DNA from: CAYUPI01 sp964446585
Lineage (GTDB): Bacteria; Verrucomicrobiota; Verrucomicrobiia; Limisphaerales; UBA8199
Direction of reading: 5' to 3'
Length of the DNA: 64,000 bases
Assembly: GCA_964446585.1 (NCBI GenBank)
Contig: CAYUPI010000013.1
Location: 1-64,000, forward strand
Shown here: positions 42,386 through 51,733 of the stretch, in pieces
Numbering within the stretch: position 1 is the first letter of the stretch
Layout of the letters: every line of letters begins with the position of its first letter
The notes under the pieces: model-generated
Told to the model about the DNA's origin: nothing
The model's input: only the letters and a program-made list of their open reading frames with translations
Database searches by the model: none
Made by a program: the position numbers and the translations under genes

Positions 42386-45247
42386 ATGAAAAAAGCGCTG
42401 CGAATCCTGCACCTCGAAGACGAGCCGGATTACTCTGACCTGGTGCGGTCGATGCTGGAAGCGGAAGGCATTCAGACCGAAGTAGTTCTGGCCACCGACC
42501 GAGCCGACTTCGAGGCAGCCTTGGCGCTCGAGCCCTTCGACGTGATCCTGGCGGACTACAAGCTGCCCGCATACGACGGTCTCCAGGCCCTCCGTTGCGC
42601 GCGGGAGAAATCTCCCGAAACGCCTTTCCTGCTCATTTCCGGGACGATCGGCGAACAAGCGGCCATTGAAAGTCTCAAGAACGGCGCCACCGACTATGTG
42701 CTCAAGCACTGGCCGGAGCGCCTGATTCCGGCCATCCGCAGAGCGGTCCAGGAAGCCGACGAGCGCAAGCAGCGACTGCGCGCCGAGGTCAAGTTGGTAC
42801 GTCACGAGAAATACTTTCGCGCCCTGACGCAAAATTCCCTCGACATTCTGACGATTCTCAGCCGCGAGGGCGTGTTTCTCTACAACACACCCTCCATAAA
42901 ACGGTTGCTGGGCTATGACCCGAGCTCGCTTGTCGGGCAATCCGCCTTCGCCCTGGTACATCCGGAGGATTTGCCGCGCGTCCTGGAAGTCTTCCGCGCC
43001 GGGCTGGATCATCCTGAGCAGTCCGTCACGCTCGACCTGCGGTTCCGTCACCGGGACGGTTCGTGGCGATGTGTTGAAGCCGTTGGCCAAAGCCGGCTGT
43101 CCGATACCGACATCGCCGGGGTCGTTGTCAACGTTCGGGACGTCACTGACCGCAAACAGGCCGAACAAGACCTGGTCGAGAGCGAAAAACAGTATCGATT
43201 GATTTTCGACGGCAACCCGATTCCGATGTGGGTCTTCGATCAGGAAACTCTCGCCTTCCTGGAAGTCAATGACGCCGCGCTCCAGCATTACTGCTACTCC
43301 CGCGACGAATTCCTGGCGATGAAACTTCCCGATATCCGGCCGCCGGAGGATGCGCCGGCATTGATGGACTATCTGCATAAGCTGATTCCGGCCGGGACCC
43401 CGATGAAACTCGGCATGGCGGGGGTTTGGCGCCATTGCCGAAAGGACGGCAGCCAGATGGACGTCGAGATTAAATGGAGCCCGATTTGCTTCCAGGGCCG
43501 AAGCGCATTGCTCGTAATGGCCGATGACATCACCGAGCGCAAACGCATCGAGCATCGGGACGGGGCTTTCGCCAAGCTGGGCCAAAATCTCAGCTCCGCC
43601 ACCTCACCCTCGGAGGCCGCCCGCATCATCCGCGACGTTGCGGACGACCTGTTCCCCTGGAACGCCTTTACGCTGGATCTCTATTGCGCCGAACGCGATC
43701 TCGTTGACCCGATTCTCAATGTGGACACCGACCGCGAAGGCCGACGGTTTGAGGATTCAATGACCACACAATTCCGCGAACCTGACGGTCTGCTCCGCCG
43801 TGTGATCCAGAACGGGGCGGAGTTGATTCTACGAGATGAGCCCGTGGCGTCGCCTGAAGAGTCCATGATGCCGGGCAGCACGGCGCAAGCCGCGGCTTCA
43901 CTGATGCTCGCCCCAATTCGGAACCGGACAAAGGTGATTGGTGTCCTCTCGGTCCGGAGCTATACGCTTAAGGCATATAATCAGCAGGATCTCACCACGC
44001 TCCAGACGCTGGCAGATCATTGCGGCGGCGCCCTCGAGAGGATTCGGGCCGAGCAAGCCTTGCACGAAAGCGAAAAGGCCCAGAAGCGGCTCGAACATCA
44101 ATTGCGTCAGTCCCAAAAAATGGAGGCGATTGGCCAGCTCGCAGGCGGCGTCGCCCACGATTTCAATAACATTTTGACGGTCATCCACGGTCATGCCTCC
44201 TTGATGCTTGCGGGCGGTTCCCTAGAGGGCGCCAGCGCCAGGTCCGCTCAACAAATCGCCCAATCCGCCGAACGCGCCGCCGGTCTGACCCGGCAGTTGC
44301 TCACCTTCAGCCGCAGGCAAGTCATGCAGCCGCGGCCGCTGGACATGAATGAGGCGGTCTCCAACATGACCAAGATGCTCAGCCGCATTCTCGGCGAGGA
44401 CATCGCCCTTCAGTTGAATTACTATCCTCAGCCGGCGCTGGTCCTGGCTGACGCCAGCATGATGGAGCAGGTGCTCCTGAATCTCGCGGTCAACTCCCGC
44501 GACGCCATGACCAGGGGTGGACAATTGGCAATCCGGATTTCAGTTCAGAAAGTGGATGAGCGCTATGTGGCAGCTCATTCCGAAGCAACTGCGAGTCAGT
44601 TTGTCCGGCTCAGCTTCACCGATACCGGGTGCGGCATCGCTCCAGAGGACCTGCCACACATTTTCGAACCATTTTTCACGACCAAGGAAGTGGGGAAGGG
44701 GACCGGCCTGGGTCTGGCCACGGTGTATGGAATCGTCAAACAGCACCATGGCTGGATCGAGGTCGATAGCGCGCCGGGCAAGGGGACCACGGTCAACGTG
44801 TTTCTCCCTTGTACCGTCGCCGCTGTCCAGCCGGCGAAGGAAGCGCGGCCCGAACCCTCGATCCGGGGAGGCACAGAAACTATCCTGGTGGTTGAGGACG
44901 AAACGCCCGTCCGGGAGTTGGTTTGCAACCTGTTGGCGGCACACGGCTACAAGGTTCTTCAGGCCGAATCCGGCGTGCGCGCTATGGAGGTCTGGAAAGC
45001 CAGCAAAGACCGCGTCGATTTGCTGCTGACGGACCTCGTCATGCCGGACCGGATGAACGGACGCGAGCTGGCGGAGAAAATCTGGGCGGAACGTCCGAAT
45101 CTGAAGGTCATTTTCACCAGCGGCTATAGCGCCGACGTCGTCGGCGCGGACTTTGTCCTGCAGCGCGGGCTCAATTACCTCCAGAAGCCCTATCACCCGC
45201 AGAAACTTGCCCTCAGCGTTCGGGACTGCCTCGACGCGGTGAATTGA
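42386..45247 (+). CDS. Hybrid histidine kinase: REC-PAS-PAS-GAF-HisKA-HATPase-REC
   Basis: 953 residues, no membrane segment, so cytoplasmic. An N-terminal receiver has phospho-acceptor D57 (VILADYKLPAYDG). Two PAS domains span about 145-260 (NSLDILTILSREGVFLYN) and 270-390 (DGNPIPMWVFDQETLAFLEV), each ending in a D-V/I-T-x-R-K linker. A GAF-like domain covers about 400-555. HisKA carries His591 in AGGVAHDFNNIL, and the HATPase has DTGCGI and GTGLGLATVYGIV. The C-terminal receiver has D883 (LLLTDLVMPDRMNG). It suits a phosphorelay that senses an internal signal. The output regulator is not adjacent. Confidence 0.96.
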   Translation: MKKALRILHLEDEPDYSDLVRSMLEAEGIQTEVVLATDRADFEAALALEPFDVILADYKLPAYDGLQALRCAREKSPETPFLLISGTIGEQAAIESLKNGATDYVLKHWPERLIPAIRRAVQEADERKQRLRAEVKLVRHEKYFRALTQNSLDILTILSREGVFLYNTPSIKRLLGYDPSSLVGQSAFALVHPEDLPRVLEVFRAGLDHPEQSVTLDLRFRHRDGSWRCVEAVGQSRLSDTDIAGVVVNVRDVTDRKQAEQDLVESEKQYRLIFDGNPIPMWVFDQETLAFLEVNDAALQHYCYSRDEFLAMKLPDIRPPEDAPALMDYLHKLIPAGTPMKLGMAGVWRHCRKDGSQMDVEIKWSPICFQGRSALLVMADDITERKRIEHRDGAFAKLGQNLSSATSPSEAARIIRDVADDLFPWNAFTLDLYCAERDLVDPILNVDTDREGRRFEDSMTTQFREPDGLLRRVIQNGAELILRDEPVASPEESMMPGSTAQAAASLMLAPIRNRTKVIGVLSVRSYTLKAYNQQDLTTLQTLADHCGGALERIRAEQALHESEKAQKRLEHQLRQSQKMEAIGQLAGGVAHDFNNILTVIHGHASLMLAGGSLEGASARSAQQIAQSAERAAGLTRQLLTFSRRQVMQPRPLDMNEAVSNMTKMLSRILGEDIALQLNYYPQPALVLADASMMEQVLLNLAVNSRDAMTRGGQLAIRISVQKVDERYVAAHSEATASQFVRLSFTDTGCGIAPEDLPHIFEPFFTTKEVGKGTGLGLATVYGIVKQHHGWIEVDSAPGKGTTVNVFLPCTVAAVQPAKEARPEPSIRGGTETILVVEDETPVRELVCNLLAAHGYKVLQAESGVRAMEVWKASKDRVDLLLTDLVMPDRMNGRELAEKIWAERPNLKVIFTSGYSADVVGADFVLQRGLNYLQKPYHPQKLALSVRDCLDAVN

Positions 45248-45290
45248 GGCACCAGGTAATACCGAGTCCACTCGGCGCTTCATCAACGGT

Positions 45291-45722
45291 ATGCTTGAAG
45301 ACGCGCTCATTGCCCTAGTGTTGACTGTGTTTCCCCGCTGCCCGGTACGAGCAGACCTTTCAGAACCACTCGCGTGTCGCAACGGTATCATTGCACTCGA
45401 CGGAGCAAAACAGCAGCTCCAAGTTGATCGAAGGCTGCAGCCTGGAGATCCCGTGGAGTCCAATATGCTCACGCAGTATTTCCATGTCCTGCCAGTGTGC
45501 CCCGCCGGAGGCACATACACCATCGGCCCGATTGGCAAACAGCCTGTCTGTTCAATCGCTGCGCACTCCCAGGAAGCGGTGAAGGAGTTGATTGCGCATC
45601 AGTCGAAGCCATCATTTCCATGGCTCGTGTTCATCGGAAGATTTGCGCTATTCGGAGTGCCCTTGTTCGGATTGTACTTTGTATTTCGTCGGCTAACGAG
45701 ATCACTAATGAAGACGCCGTGA
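45291..45722 (+). CDS. Pilin-like C-terminal fragment with a membrane segment
   Basis: 143 residues. Residues 28-92 resemble the C-terminal region of Verrucomicrobia-type pseudopilins (ACRNGIIALDGAKQQLQ, MLTQYFHVLPVCPAGGTYTI, PVCSIAAH). The prepilin leader and GFTLIE-type N-terminus are absent. Instead, a hydrophobic N-terminus (ALIALVLTVF) may be a signal sequence, and a C-terminal transmembrane helix is present (WLVFIGRFALFGVPLFGLYFVF). It could be a membrane-anchored pilin-like protein or a decayed fusion. It follows the hybrid kinase by about 43 bases. Confidence 0.65.
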   Translation: MLEDALIALVLTVFPRCPVRADLSEPLACRNGIIALDGAKQQLQVDRRLQPGDPVESNMLTQYFHVLPVCPAGGTYTIGPIGKQPVCSIAAHSQEAVKELIAHQSKPSFPWLVFIGRFALFGVPLFGLYFVFRRLTRSLMKTP

Positions 45723-46153
45723 TGACGATCCTGCTTAATTCTGAGTGCATTTGGCACGGCGCCTCTGAGTTCTGACGCTATCCACGAGAGTAGTATGCAC
45801 GAGACATGGCCTGTTCCAGAGAGGGAGAAACTCCTCGCCGACAGCAAGGAGACGGATGCCGCATCGCGAGTTGCTCGGTTGGAGAGGGTAGCTGCGCCAA
45901 GTGTCCCGCCGATTACCAGCGGTTTCATGCGCTGCGCTTTCGGCGGCGCGCCACTGCGCAGCGTCGGTTCGCCTTAATGCTCGCGCATTTACAACGGCCC
46001 TTGCACGCGAGTTGCGCGCTTGAGAATGGCTAAATCGCGGCGTGACGCCGATGGCCGCTCTTGCAACTATGGCGGCTACGTCAACTGCAGCTCAAAACCA
46101 TGCTCCCGTTGGGCACCAGGGAATGTGCTGAAGACCGTCCGTCTCTGGCGATT
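45723..46153. other. 431-base gap without a recognised gene
   Basis: It separates the pilin-like gene and the cyclase-TPR gene. Only short open frames with no recognisable similarity are present. No strong repeat, tRNA or terminator hairpin is apparent. A promoter for the cyclase gene should lie at its 3' end, but I cannot place it. Confidence 0.5.
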
Positions 46154-48220
46154 ATGAGCAGCCTTACTGAGCATCGCAAACTCGCGGCGATCATGTTTAC
46201 GGACATGGTAGCCTATAGCGCGTTGGCGCAGCGCAACGAGAGTCTTGCGCTGGAGCTGCTGGGCGAGCAGCAGCGGCTGCTGCGCAATCAATTCGCTCTT
46301 CACAACGGACGCGAAGTCAAATCCACCGGGGATGGTTTCCTTGTGGTTTTTCCTAGTGCGTTAGCAGCGGTGCAGTGCGCGGTTGAGATCCAAACAAGCA
46401 TGGCCGCACGAAATGCGGCTCAGCCCATAGAACGCCAGATTCGCGTGCGCATCGGCATTCATGTCGGCGACGTGGTCGAGGGAGGAGACGACATTCACGG
46501 GGACGGGGTGAATATAGCCGCGCGGATCGAACCGCTGGCCGAACCCGGCGGGATCTGCATCACGAGGGCGGTATTCGAGCAGATCGAGAACAAGGTTCCT
46601 CTTCTCGTTGTGCCGTTGAACAAACCAGAGCTCAAAAATATTCAGGCGACCGTGCAGGTTTATAAATTGTTGCTCGAGCAGACGAAAAGCAGCGCTCCGA
46701 TTCCTGCCCAAGCGGGGGTTGTGAAGCGCGCGCGTTTGGCATTGGCGCTGGCCGTGACGTTCTTCGTCGTCTTGAATCCGGTTCTTTTCCTGAAATTTGG
46801 AATCCATTCCTCTTCCTCAAGCCTGCAGAAAGGCGGCGCCACCAACCGCAAAGCCATCGCCATCCTGCCGTTTCGGAATCTTAGCTCGGACAAAGAATAC
46901 GAGTATTTCGCAGAGTCATTGACCGAGCAATTACTCAGCAAGCTGTTGCGCATCGAGGGTCTGCGTGTCGTCCAGGTGAGCGATACCAACTACCTGATGC
47001 GCGAGCTGGCGGAGATCAGTCGCGAGTTCAAAGTCGGTTCGATTCTTAAAGGAAGCGCCAGCAAGGCAGAAGAGCAATTGCGTATTCATGTCGAACTCGT
47101 CGAGCCGGTCACCTACCAGGTGCTCTGGGCGGAGGATTTTGAGAAGGAGTTCAAACACATTTTCAGCATTCAGGATGAGGTGGCACAGAGCGTCGCAGAG
47201 AAACTGCGAGGCCGCCTGTCTCCGGTCGAGCAAGCGCAATTAAGCAAGAATCCGACACGCGATCTGGAGGCGTTCGACCTTTACCTGCGCGGACGCGCAC
47301 AATGGAACCGGTTCAGCAACGACGGCTTGCAACGGGCAATCAGGTTCTACGAACAGGCGATTACTAAGGATACGAATTTCGCCCTCGCGTATTCAGGCCT
47401 CTCCGATTGCTACACCATTCTCGCCGTGGATCTGGAACCACCCGCAGCGATGTTTCCGAAAGCGCAATTTCACGCAGAAAGAGCGCTGGCATTGGATTCC
47501 TCAATGCCGCAGCCGCACGTTTCGGCCGGAATGACCTGGTTGTTCTTTCAGTTGGAATGGGCGCAAGCCGAGCAAGAATTCAAACGGGCGCTCGCGATTC
47601 GGGAAAACTACGCGGATGCGCATCATTATTACGCGCACTACCTCGAAGCCAAGGGACAATTCGGCGAAGCCCAGCGGCATTGGAGCCGCGCCGCAGAGCT
47701 TGACCCGACCTCCCTTCAGATCGCCCAGGAATCCGGCCTGTCCCGCTATTTAGCTGAAGACTTCCAGAACGCATTAGTGCTGACTGAGAAGGCTGTAAAG
47801 AAGGATCCGAGCTTCATTTACGCCAAGGCGACGCTTGCAGCCATTTACAGCCAGATCGGACGGGCGAGTGATGCTATCGAGGTGGCAACCGCGGCGCGCA
47901 AACTCCCGGATGGGAACATCCCCACGTTAATCGCCGAACTCGGATATGCGCACGCGCGCGCGGGGCAACTCAATGAGGCCAAAGCCATCCTGAACGAGTT
48001 GGCCGAACGAAAGGCCTCGGGTGTCTATGTAGATCCCTGGTGCCTGGCAATCGTTCATGTGGGGCTGAACTAGCCCGAGCAAGCTTTTCAGAGTCTCGAT
48101 CAAGCCTTTGCAGAAATGTCCGCCGGCCTGTTCTGCCTGAATGTCGAGCCCAAGTTCAAGCCATTGCGAACCGATAACCGCTTTCATCAGCTCTTAAAGA
48201 AAGCGCATCTCGAGAGATAG
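46154..48220 (+). pseudogene. Class III adenylate/guanylate cyclase with TPR repeats, broken by an in-frame TAG at 48071
   Basis: The frame from ATG 46154 (MSSLTEHRKLAAIMFTDMVA) reads 639 residues to TAG at 48071-48073. Beyond it the same frame continues 48 codons (PEQAFQSLDQAFAEMSAGLF ...) to TAG 48218, matching the usual end of this family; AAG to TAG is one base change. Domains: cyclase (residues 10-180, FTDMVAYSA metal site, STGDGFLVVF, GIHVGDVVEGGDDIHGDGVN), one membrane helix at about 195-215, a TolB-like region (AIAILPFRNLSSDKEYEYFA), then TPR repeats. The cyclase and most TPRs are intact, so the shortened product may still work. Confidence 0.85.
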
Positions 48221-48295
48221 GTTCTCTCCTCTTGCAAAGAAGGGGGCGCTGCTGCAGGACGTCGCATTGTCTTTCGAGATATGCCGACATAATTA

Positions 48296-48353
48296 CGAAC
48301 GAAATCCGAACTCCGAAGGCCGAAGCCCGATGGAAGATCCAAATCCGAATAAA
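48296..48353. repeat. Repeat family B, copy 4
   Basis: GAACGAAATCCGAACTCCGA with further GAAGGCCGAAGCCCGA and AAATCCGAAT units. It lies in the convergent gap between the broken cyclase gene and the beta-CASP RNase gene. Confidence 0.75.
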
Positions 48354-48385
48354 TGAGAACTGGCGTTTGCCCGGTGCTCGATGGA

Positions 48386-48417
48386 GATCACAGCCTCCTA
48401 ACGTCGGCTCCTACAAT
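48386..48417. repeat. Repeat family C, single arm
   Basis: CAGCCTCCTAACGTCGGCTC and CTACAAT match 21138-21164 almost exactly. It lies 15 bases from the 3' end of the RNase gene, in the same convergent gap as a family-B copy. Confidence 0.8.
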
Positions 48418-48431
48418 GCTAGAACGGAAGC

Positions 48432-49826
48432 TCAGATTTCTATCATTTGGTGAAACGTCGGTACGAGAACCTCTGATTTGGGTTTCATTTTTAGCAGGGT
48501 TTCGGCGAAGGCCAGGGCCTGAGATTCTTCGCCGTGAACGACTGCGATCTTGCGAAAGTCACCCGTCATGGCTTCGACATAGCAGCGCAACTCGTTCCTG
48601 TCGGCATGTCCGGAGTATGAGTCGATCGATTCGATGCGCGCCCGGACTTGGTGTGGTTCGCCAAAAATGTTCACCGGGTTGCGCCCAGCAAGAATTTGCG
48701 CACCGAGAGTGTGTTCGGCGCAATACCCAATGAATAAGATCAGGTTGGCCGGGTTCGAAATATTATTGGCCAGATGATGCCGGATGCGGCCCGCTTCGGC
48801 CATTCCGGACGCGCTGATGATCACCGCGGGCTCCTTCAGGTCGTTGAGTTTCCGGGAATAGGCAGCTTCCCGGATGTAGGTCAGGTTCTCCATTCCAAAA
48901 GGGTTCTCCTTTTCGTGCAGAAACGCGTAGACGGACTCGTTAAAACATTCGGGGTGCAAACGATAGACCTCGGTGGCATTCACGCTGAGGGGGCTATCGA
49001 CAAAGATGGGTATCGCAGGCAACTGCCCGGCCAGGGTCAACTGGTGCAGGGTATAAACAATTTGCTGCGTCCGACCGACCGAGAATGATGGGATGATGAC
49101 CTTGCCCTTGCGGTCGAGGGTCTCGCGAACCAATTGCGCAACGCGCGCGTCGGCATGTTCTTTTGACGCGTGTTCGCGGCCGCCATACGTGCTTTCCACT
49201 TGCAGATAGTCCACATCCTCGACGGGCACCGGATCGCGCAAGATATCGTCGTTTCCGCGGCCGATATCGCCGCTGAACAGGTAGCGGTATTTGCGGTCGT
49301 TCTCTTGAATATCAAGCACCACTTGGGCGGCTCCCAAGATGTGGCCCGCATCGCGAAACGTGGCCGTGACGCCATCCGTCACCGGGAACGGCCGGTCATA
49401 ATTGAGGCTGACGAACTGGCGCACGGCCTTCTCGGCGTCGGTGGCGGAGTAAAGCGGTTCGACGGGCGGCAGCCCGTGTTTCGCGCGTTTAATTGAGACA
49501 AAGGCGGCGTCGTCGCGCTGAATTTCCGCCGAATCCGCGAGCATGATGCTGGCGAGATCGCGCGTGGCAAACGTGCAGTAGATGTTGCCGCTGAATCCCT
49601 GCCGGCAAAGGTTGGGCAAATTGCCGCAATGATCGATGTGCGCATGGCTGAGCACCACGGCATCGATCTGTTTCGGATCGAACGGAAAGCGGCGATTGCG
49701 CTCGATGGATTCCTCGCGTTTACCCTGAAAGAGGCCGCACTCCAACAGCAGGCGCTGTTCGTTCAACTCGAAGAGAAACATCGAGCCGGTGGTCGTGCGC
49801 GTGGCGCCCAGGAAGTGGATGCGCAT
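48432..49826 (-). CDS. Metallo-beta-lactamase/beta-CASP family RNase
   Basis: 464 residues. The zinc motif HAHIDHCG (after AVVLS), the later DAGHILGAAQV, SGDIG and the final VVHGEESQALAF correspond to MBL motifs. Beta-CASP motifs include VESTYGGREH, IIPSFSVGRTQQIVYTLH, IISASGMAEAGRIRHHL and SGHADRNEL. This matches the YSH1/CPSF73-like RNA-processing exonuclease group of bacteria. Likely cytoplasmic and involved in RNA 3' processing or decay. It lies upstream of nothing on its strand but a repeat-filled gap; infA is 208 bases behind its start. Confidence 0.96.
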   Translation of the reverse strand: MRIHFLGATRTTTGSMFLFELNEQRLLLECGLFQGKREESIERNRRFPFDPKQIDAVVLSHAHIDHCGNLPNLCRQGFSGNIYCTFATRDLASIMLADSAEIQRDDAAFVSIKRAKHGLPPVEPLYSATDAEKAVRQFVSLNYDRPFPVTDGVTATFRDAGHILGAAQVVLDIQENDRKYRYLFSGDIGRGNDDILRDPVPVEDVDYLQVESTYGGREHASKEHADARVAQLVRETLDRKGKVIIPSFSVGRTQQIVYTLHQLTLAGQLPAIPIFVDSPLSVNATEVYRLHPECFNESVYAFLHEKENPFGMENLTYIREAAYSRKLNDLKEPAVIISASGMAEAGRIRHHLANNISNPANLILFIGYCAEHTLGAQILAGRNPVNIFGEPHQVRARIESIDSYSGHADRNELRCYVEAMTGDFRKIAVVHGEESQALAFAETLLKMKPKSEVLVPTFHQMIEI

Positions 49827-49950
49827 CCGCAGAGAATGCAGAGCGAGGCTGAAAAGTCGAGCGTCGAAAACGGCGGAGAAATGTGGACTGAGGACAGTTC
49901 AAGGACGCGCGAACTAGGCCGTGGCCGCCGACGCGAAGAGACAGTGATTG

Positions 49951-50011
49951 AGAAATCCAAAATCCAAAATCCAAATTTGATGACCGCCTCCTTACGTCGG
50001 CGGCTACAATC
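49951..50011. repeat. AAATCCAAAATCC tract joined to a family C arm
   Basis: AAATCCAAAATCCAAAATCC is followed directly by CCGCCTCCTTACGTCGGCGG. The same two modules are combined in inverse order at 39064-39144. It lies between infA and the RNase gene. Confidence 0.75.
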
Positions 50012-50033
50012 CTCACGTCCGCGGCTACGAACC

Positions 50034-50252
50034 TCAGGTGTGCCGGAAGGTGATGCGCGCCTTCTCGAGGTCGTAGGGAGACATCTGGACGTTGACCTTG
50101 TCGCCGACGCTGATACGGATGAAGTGCTTGCGCATTTTGCCGGAGATATGGGCCAGAACCTCGTGGCCGTTGGGAAGGGCCACGCGAAACATGGTGCCCG
50201 GCAGCACTTGGGTGACCGAGCCCGTTAACTCAATCGGTTCTTCCTTCGGCAC
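50034..50252 (-). CDS. infA: Translation initiation factor IF-1
   Basis: The S1/OB-fold core is unmistakable: GSVTQVLPGTMFRVALPNGH, VLAHISGKMRKHFIRISVGD, VNVQMSPYDLEKARITFR. From the GTG at 50252 (reads M-PKEEPIEL) the protein has 72 residues, the canonical IF-1 length. An upstream GTG at 50291 would add 13 residues. Neither start has a clear ribosome-binding site. IF-1 binds the 30S A site and helps initiation. It is divergent from two small membrane protein genes. Confidence 0.96.
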   Translation of the reverse strand: MPKEEPIELTGSVTQVLPGTMFRVALPNGHEVLAHISGKMRKHFIRISVGDKVNVQMSPYDLEKARITFRHT

Positions 50253-50367
50253 GATCCGACCACTTCGCTGGTTTGAAGTTACTTCTGCCACCAGATAATG
50301 TTTGGATCAACCGGAAAAACGCGTTGGACAACTTGACGCTCAAATCGTTAGAGTCCCGCCCATTGAT

Positions 50368-50652
50368 ATGAAGAACAGTCCACTGACCATGTTTCTCCTG
50401 GGAGCGCTGGCCGTCAGCGCGGTGCTGTCGCTGCTTTTTTGCGCGCTGTACATCGGCAACATCCGGGAACTGCGCTCGTTGCAAGCCCAGGTCAATCGGA
50501 TCAACAACCGGGGCGCCACCATGATGTCGCTGGCGAGCGATTCGCTGAAATACAGCGAGCACGAGTCGTCGATCGATCCAATCCTTGAATGGGCGCTGCT
50601 GAAGGCACCCAAAACCCCGGCGACGCCTGCGAACAAACCTGCCACGAAATAG
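50368..50652 (+). CDS. Small single-pass membrane protein (first of a pair)
   Basis: 94 residues from ATG 50368 (MKNSPLTMFLLGALAVSAVL). One transmembrane helix at about 8-30 is followed by a helical segment with heptad character (IRELRSLQAQVNRINNRGAT) and a short tail LKYSEHESSIDPIL ... KAPKTPATPANKP. The tail motif Y-S-x-x-x-x-x-x-x-P-I-L recurs in the next gene (VDYSRTHTNFVPIL), so the two are probably related in structure. The genes are 6 bases apart. Function unknown; the position before exopolysaccharide genes may be relevant. Confidence 0.75.
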   Translation: MKNSPLTMFLLGALAVSAVLSLLFCALYIGNIRELRSLQAQVNRINNRGATMMSLASDSLKYSEHESSIDPILEWALLKAPKTPATPANKPATK

Positions 50653-50658
50653 TCTCCT

Positions 50659-51039
50659 ATGGAAAATACCGATTTGAAGAGCTCGGCGAGCGCCGACCTC
50701 AACCAGTTGCAGGCTAAGTTCGAGGCACTGCATCACCTAGTGATATCCGTGCTGATCATGCTGGTGATCGTCAGCGGCACGATGACGATTTTTCTGCTGC
50801 GGCAGTGGAGCCTGGCCCGAAAGGACCTGGCGGCTGCCCGGCCAGTGGCGAATCAGATCATCACGGAATTCAACAACAACAAGGAGCGAGCGGCGCGAAT
50901 GGACGGCTTTGTCTCAAGGCTCGTGGACTACAGCCGGACCCACACGAATTTTGTTCCGATTCTGGTGAAGCACGGAATTAATCCGGCTGGACCCACGGGG
51001 GCGCCTGCGGCCGCGGCCGCCGGGCAGCAGAAAAAGTGA
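50659..51039 (+). CDS. Small single-pass membrane protein (second of a pair)
   Basis: 126 residues. One transmembrane helix at about 28-48 (VISVLIMLVIVSGTMTIFLL) is followed by a helical stretch (RKDLAAARPVANQIITEFNN), the motif VDYSRTHTNFVPILVKHGI shared with the previous protein, and an Ala-rich tail. No enzyme motif is present. It likely acts as a complex with its neighbour, on the periplasmic side. This is inference from pairing and shared motif. Confidence 0.78.
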   Translation: MENTDLKSSASADLNQLQAKFEALHHLVISVLIMLVIVSGTMTIFLLRQWSLARKDLAAARPVANQIITEFNNNKERAARMDGFVSRLVDYSRTHTNFVPILVKHGINPAGPTGAPAAAAAGQQKK

Positions 51040-51077
51040 CAGAGGAGAGTTGAGCTCCGGTATGGCTAGCGGGCGGT

Positions 51078-51497
51078 TTAGGTCGCCGCTTTTGCCGCCA
51101 CACCTGAGTCGAGCGGCGCGCCACAGGCCAGGCAAAAATTCGACTGCGGCGGGCACAGCATTGCACAGCGCGAACATTCCAGGTGTGCTGCGGCATGCCG
51201 ATGATGGATGACAAGGTTGCGAATGTAAGGAATCCACGTGAACGCGTACGCAAAGATGAAAACGGAATCCCTCTCGTAAAAAAGGGCGTAGCTCAAAAGC
51301 AACAACGATCCCGTCAGACTCAACCACCAGAACGCGGTCGGCACCACGACGCGCTTGAGCTTCTCCGTCGCATACCACTGCACAAAGAAGCGGGAGAAGA
51401 AGACGGCATTGCCCATCCATCCGACAGCTTTCCAGACGCTCCACTTCACGCCCAAAAACATACCGTTGTGCCAAATCAGATTGGTTAACCAGTCCAT
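51078..51497 (-). CDS. LpxB N-terminal-domain-like (LAB_N) membrane protein with zinc ribbon
   Basis: 139 residues from ATG 51497 (MDWLTNLIWHNGMFLGVKWS). Three transmembrane helices with FFSRFFVQWYATEKLKRVVV and TAFWWLSLTGSLLLLSYALF match the lipid-A-disaccharide synthase N-terminal family, found alone in many bacteria and linked to lipid A or glycolipid modification. Unusually, the C-terminus carries a small zinc ribbon, CSRCAMLCPP ... CLACGAPL (two Cys-x-x-Cys knuckles). The gene is divergent from the Wza-like gene and may share a surface-polysaccharide setting. Exact function unknown. Confidence 0.85.
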   Translation of the reverse strand: MDWLTNLIWHNGMFLGVKWSVWKAVGWMGNAVFFSRFFVQWYATEKLKRVVVPTAFWWLSLTGSLLLLSYALFYERDSVFIFAYAFTWIPYIRNLVIHHRHAAAHLECSRCAMLCPPQSNFCLACGAPLDSGVAAKAAT

Positions 51498-51733
51498 AGA
51501 GGGCGAGAGGCTAGTGTATATCAATGTCAATCCCAAGCTCCAAACGGCGGAGAGACGCCCCGTCAGGCGGATTCAAAAAACGTAGCCGACGTTTTACGCA
51601 CTCCGGTCAGCTCAGGTCCCGACAAGTTCGTAGCGGTGGCAAGATGCATCCATTCCTCGCCAAAGATTAAAAGGTTGCTGGTGTCACGGATGCGTTCCTG
51701 ATATAAAGGCGATTCTGACTGGTCCGAACAAGA

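Noticed and set aside
42309..42572. A longer N-terminus for the glycosidase-like protein
   Set aside because: It would run antisense through the start of the hybrid kinase gene and has a biased Arg/Pro composition.
45723..46153. Short open frames as possible small genes
   Set aside because: No ribosome-binding site, no similarity and no coding bias that I could recognise.
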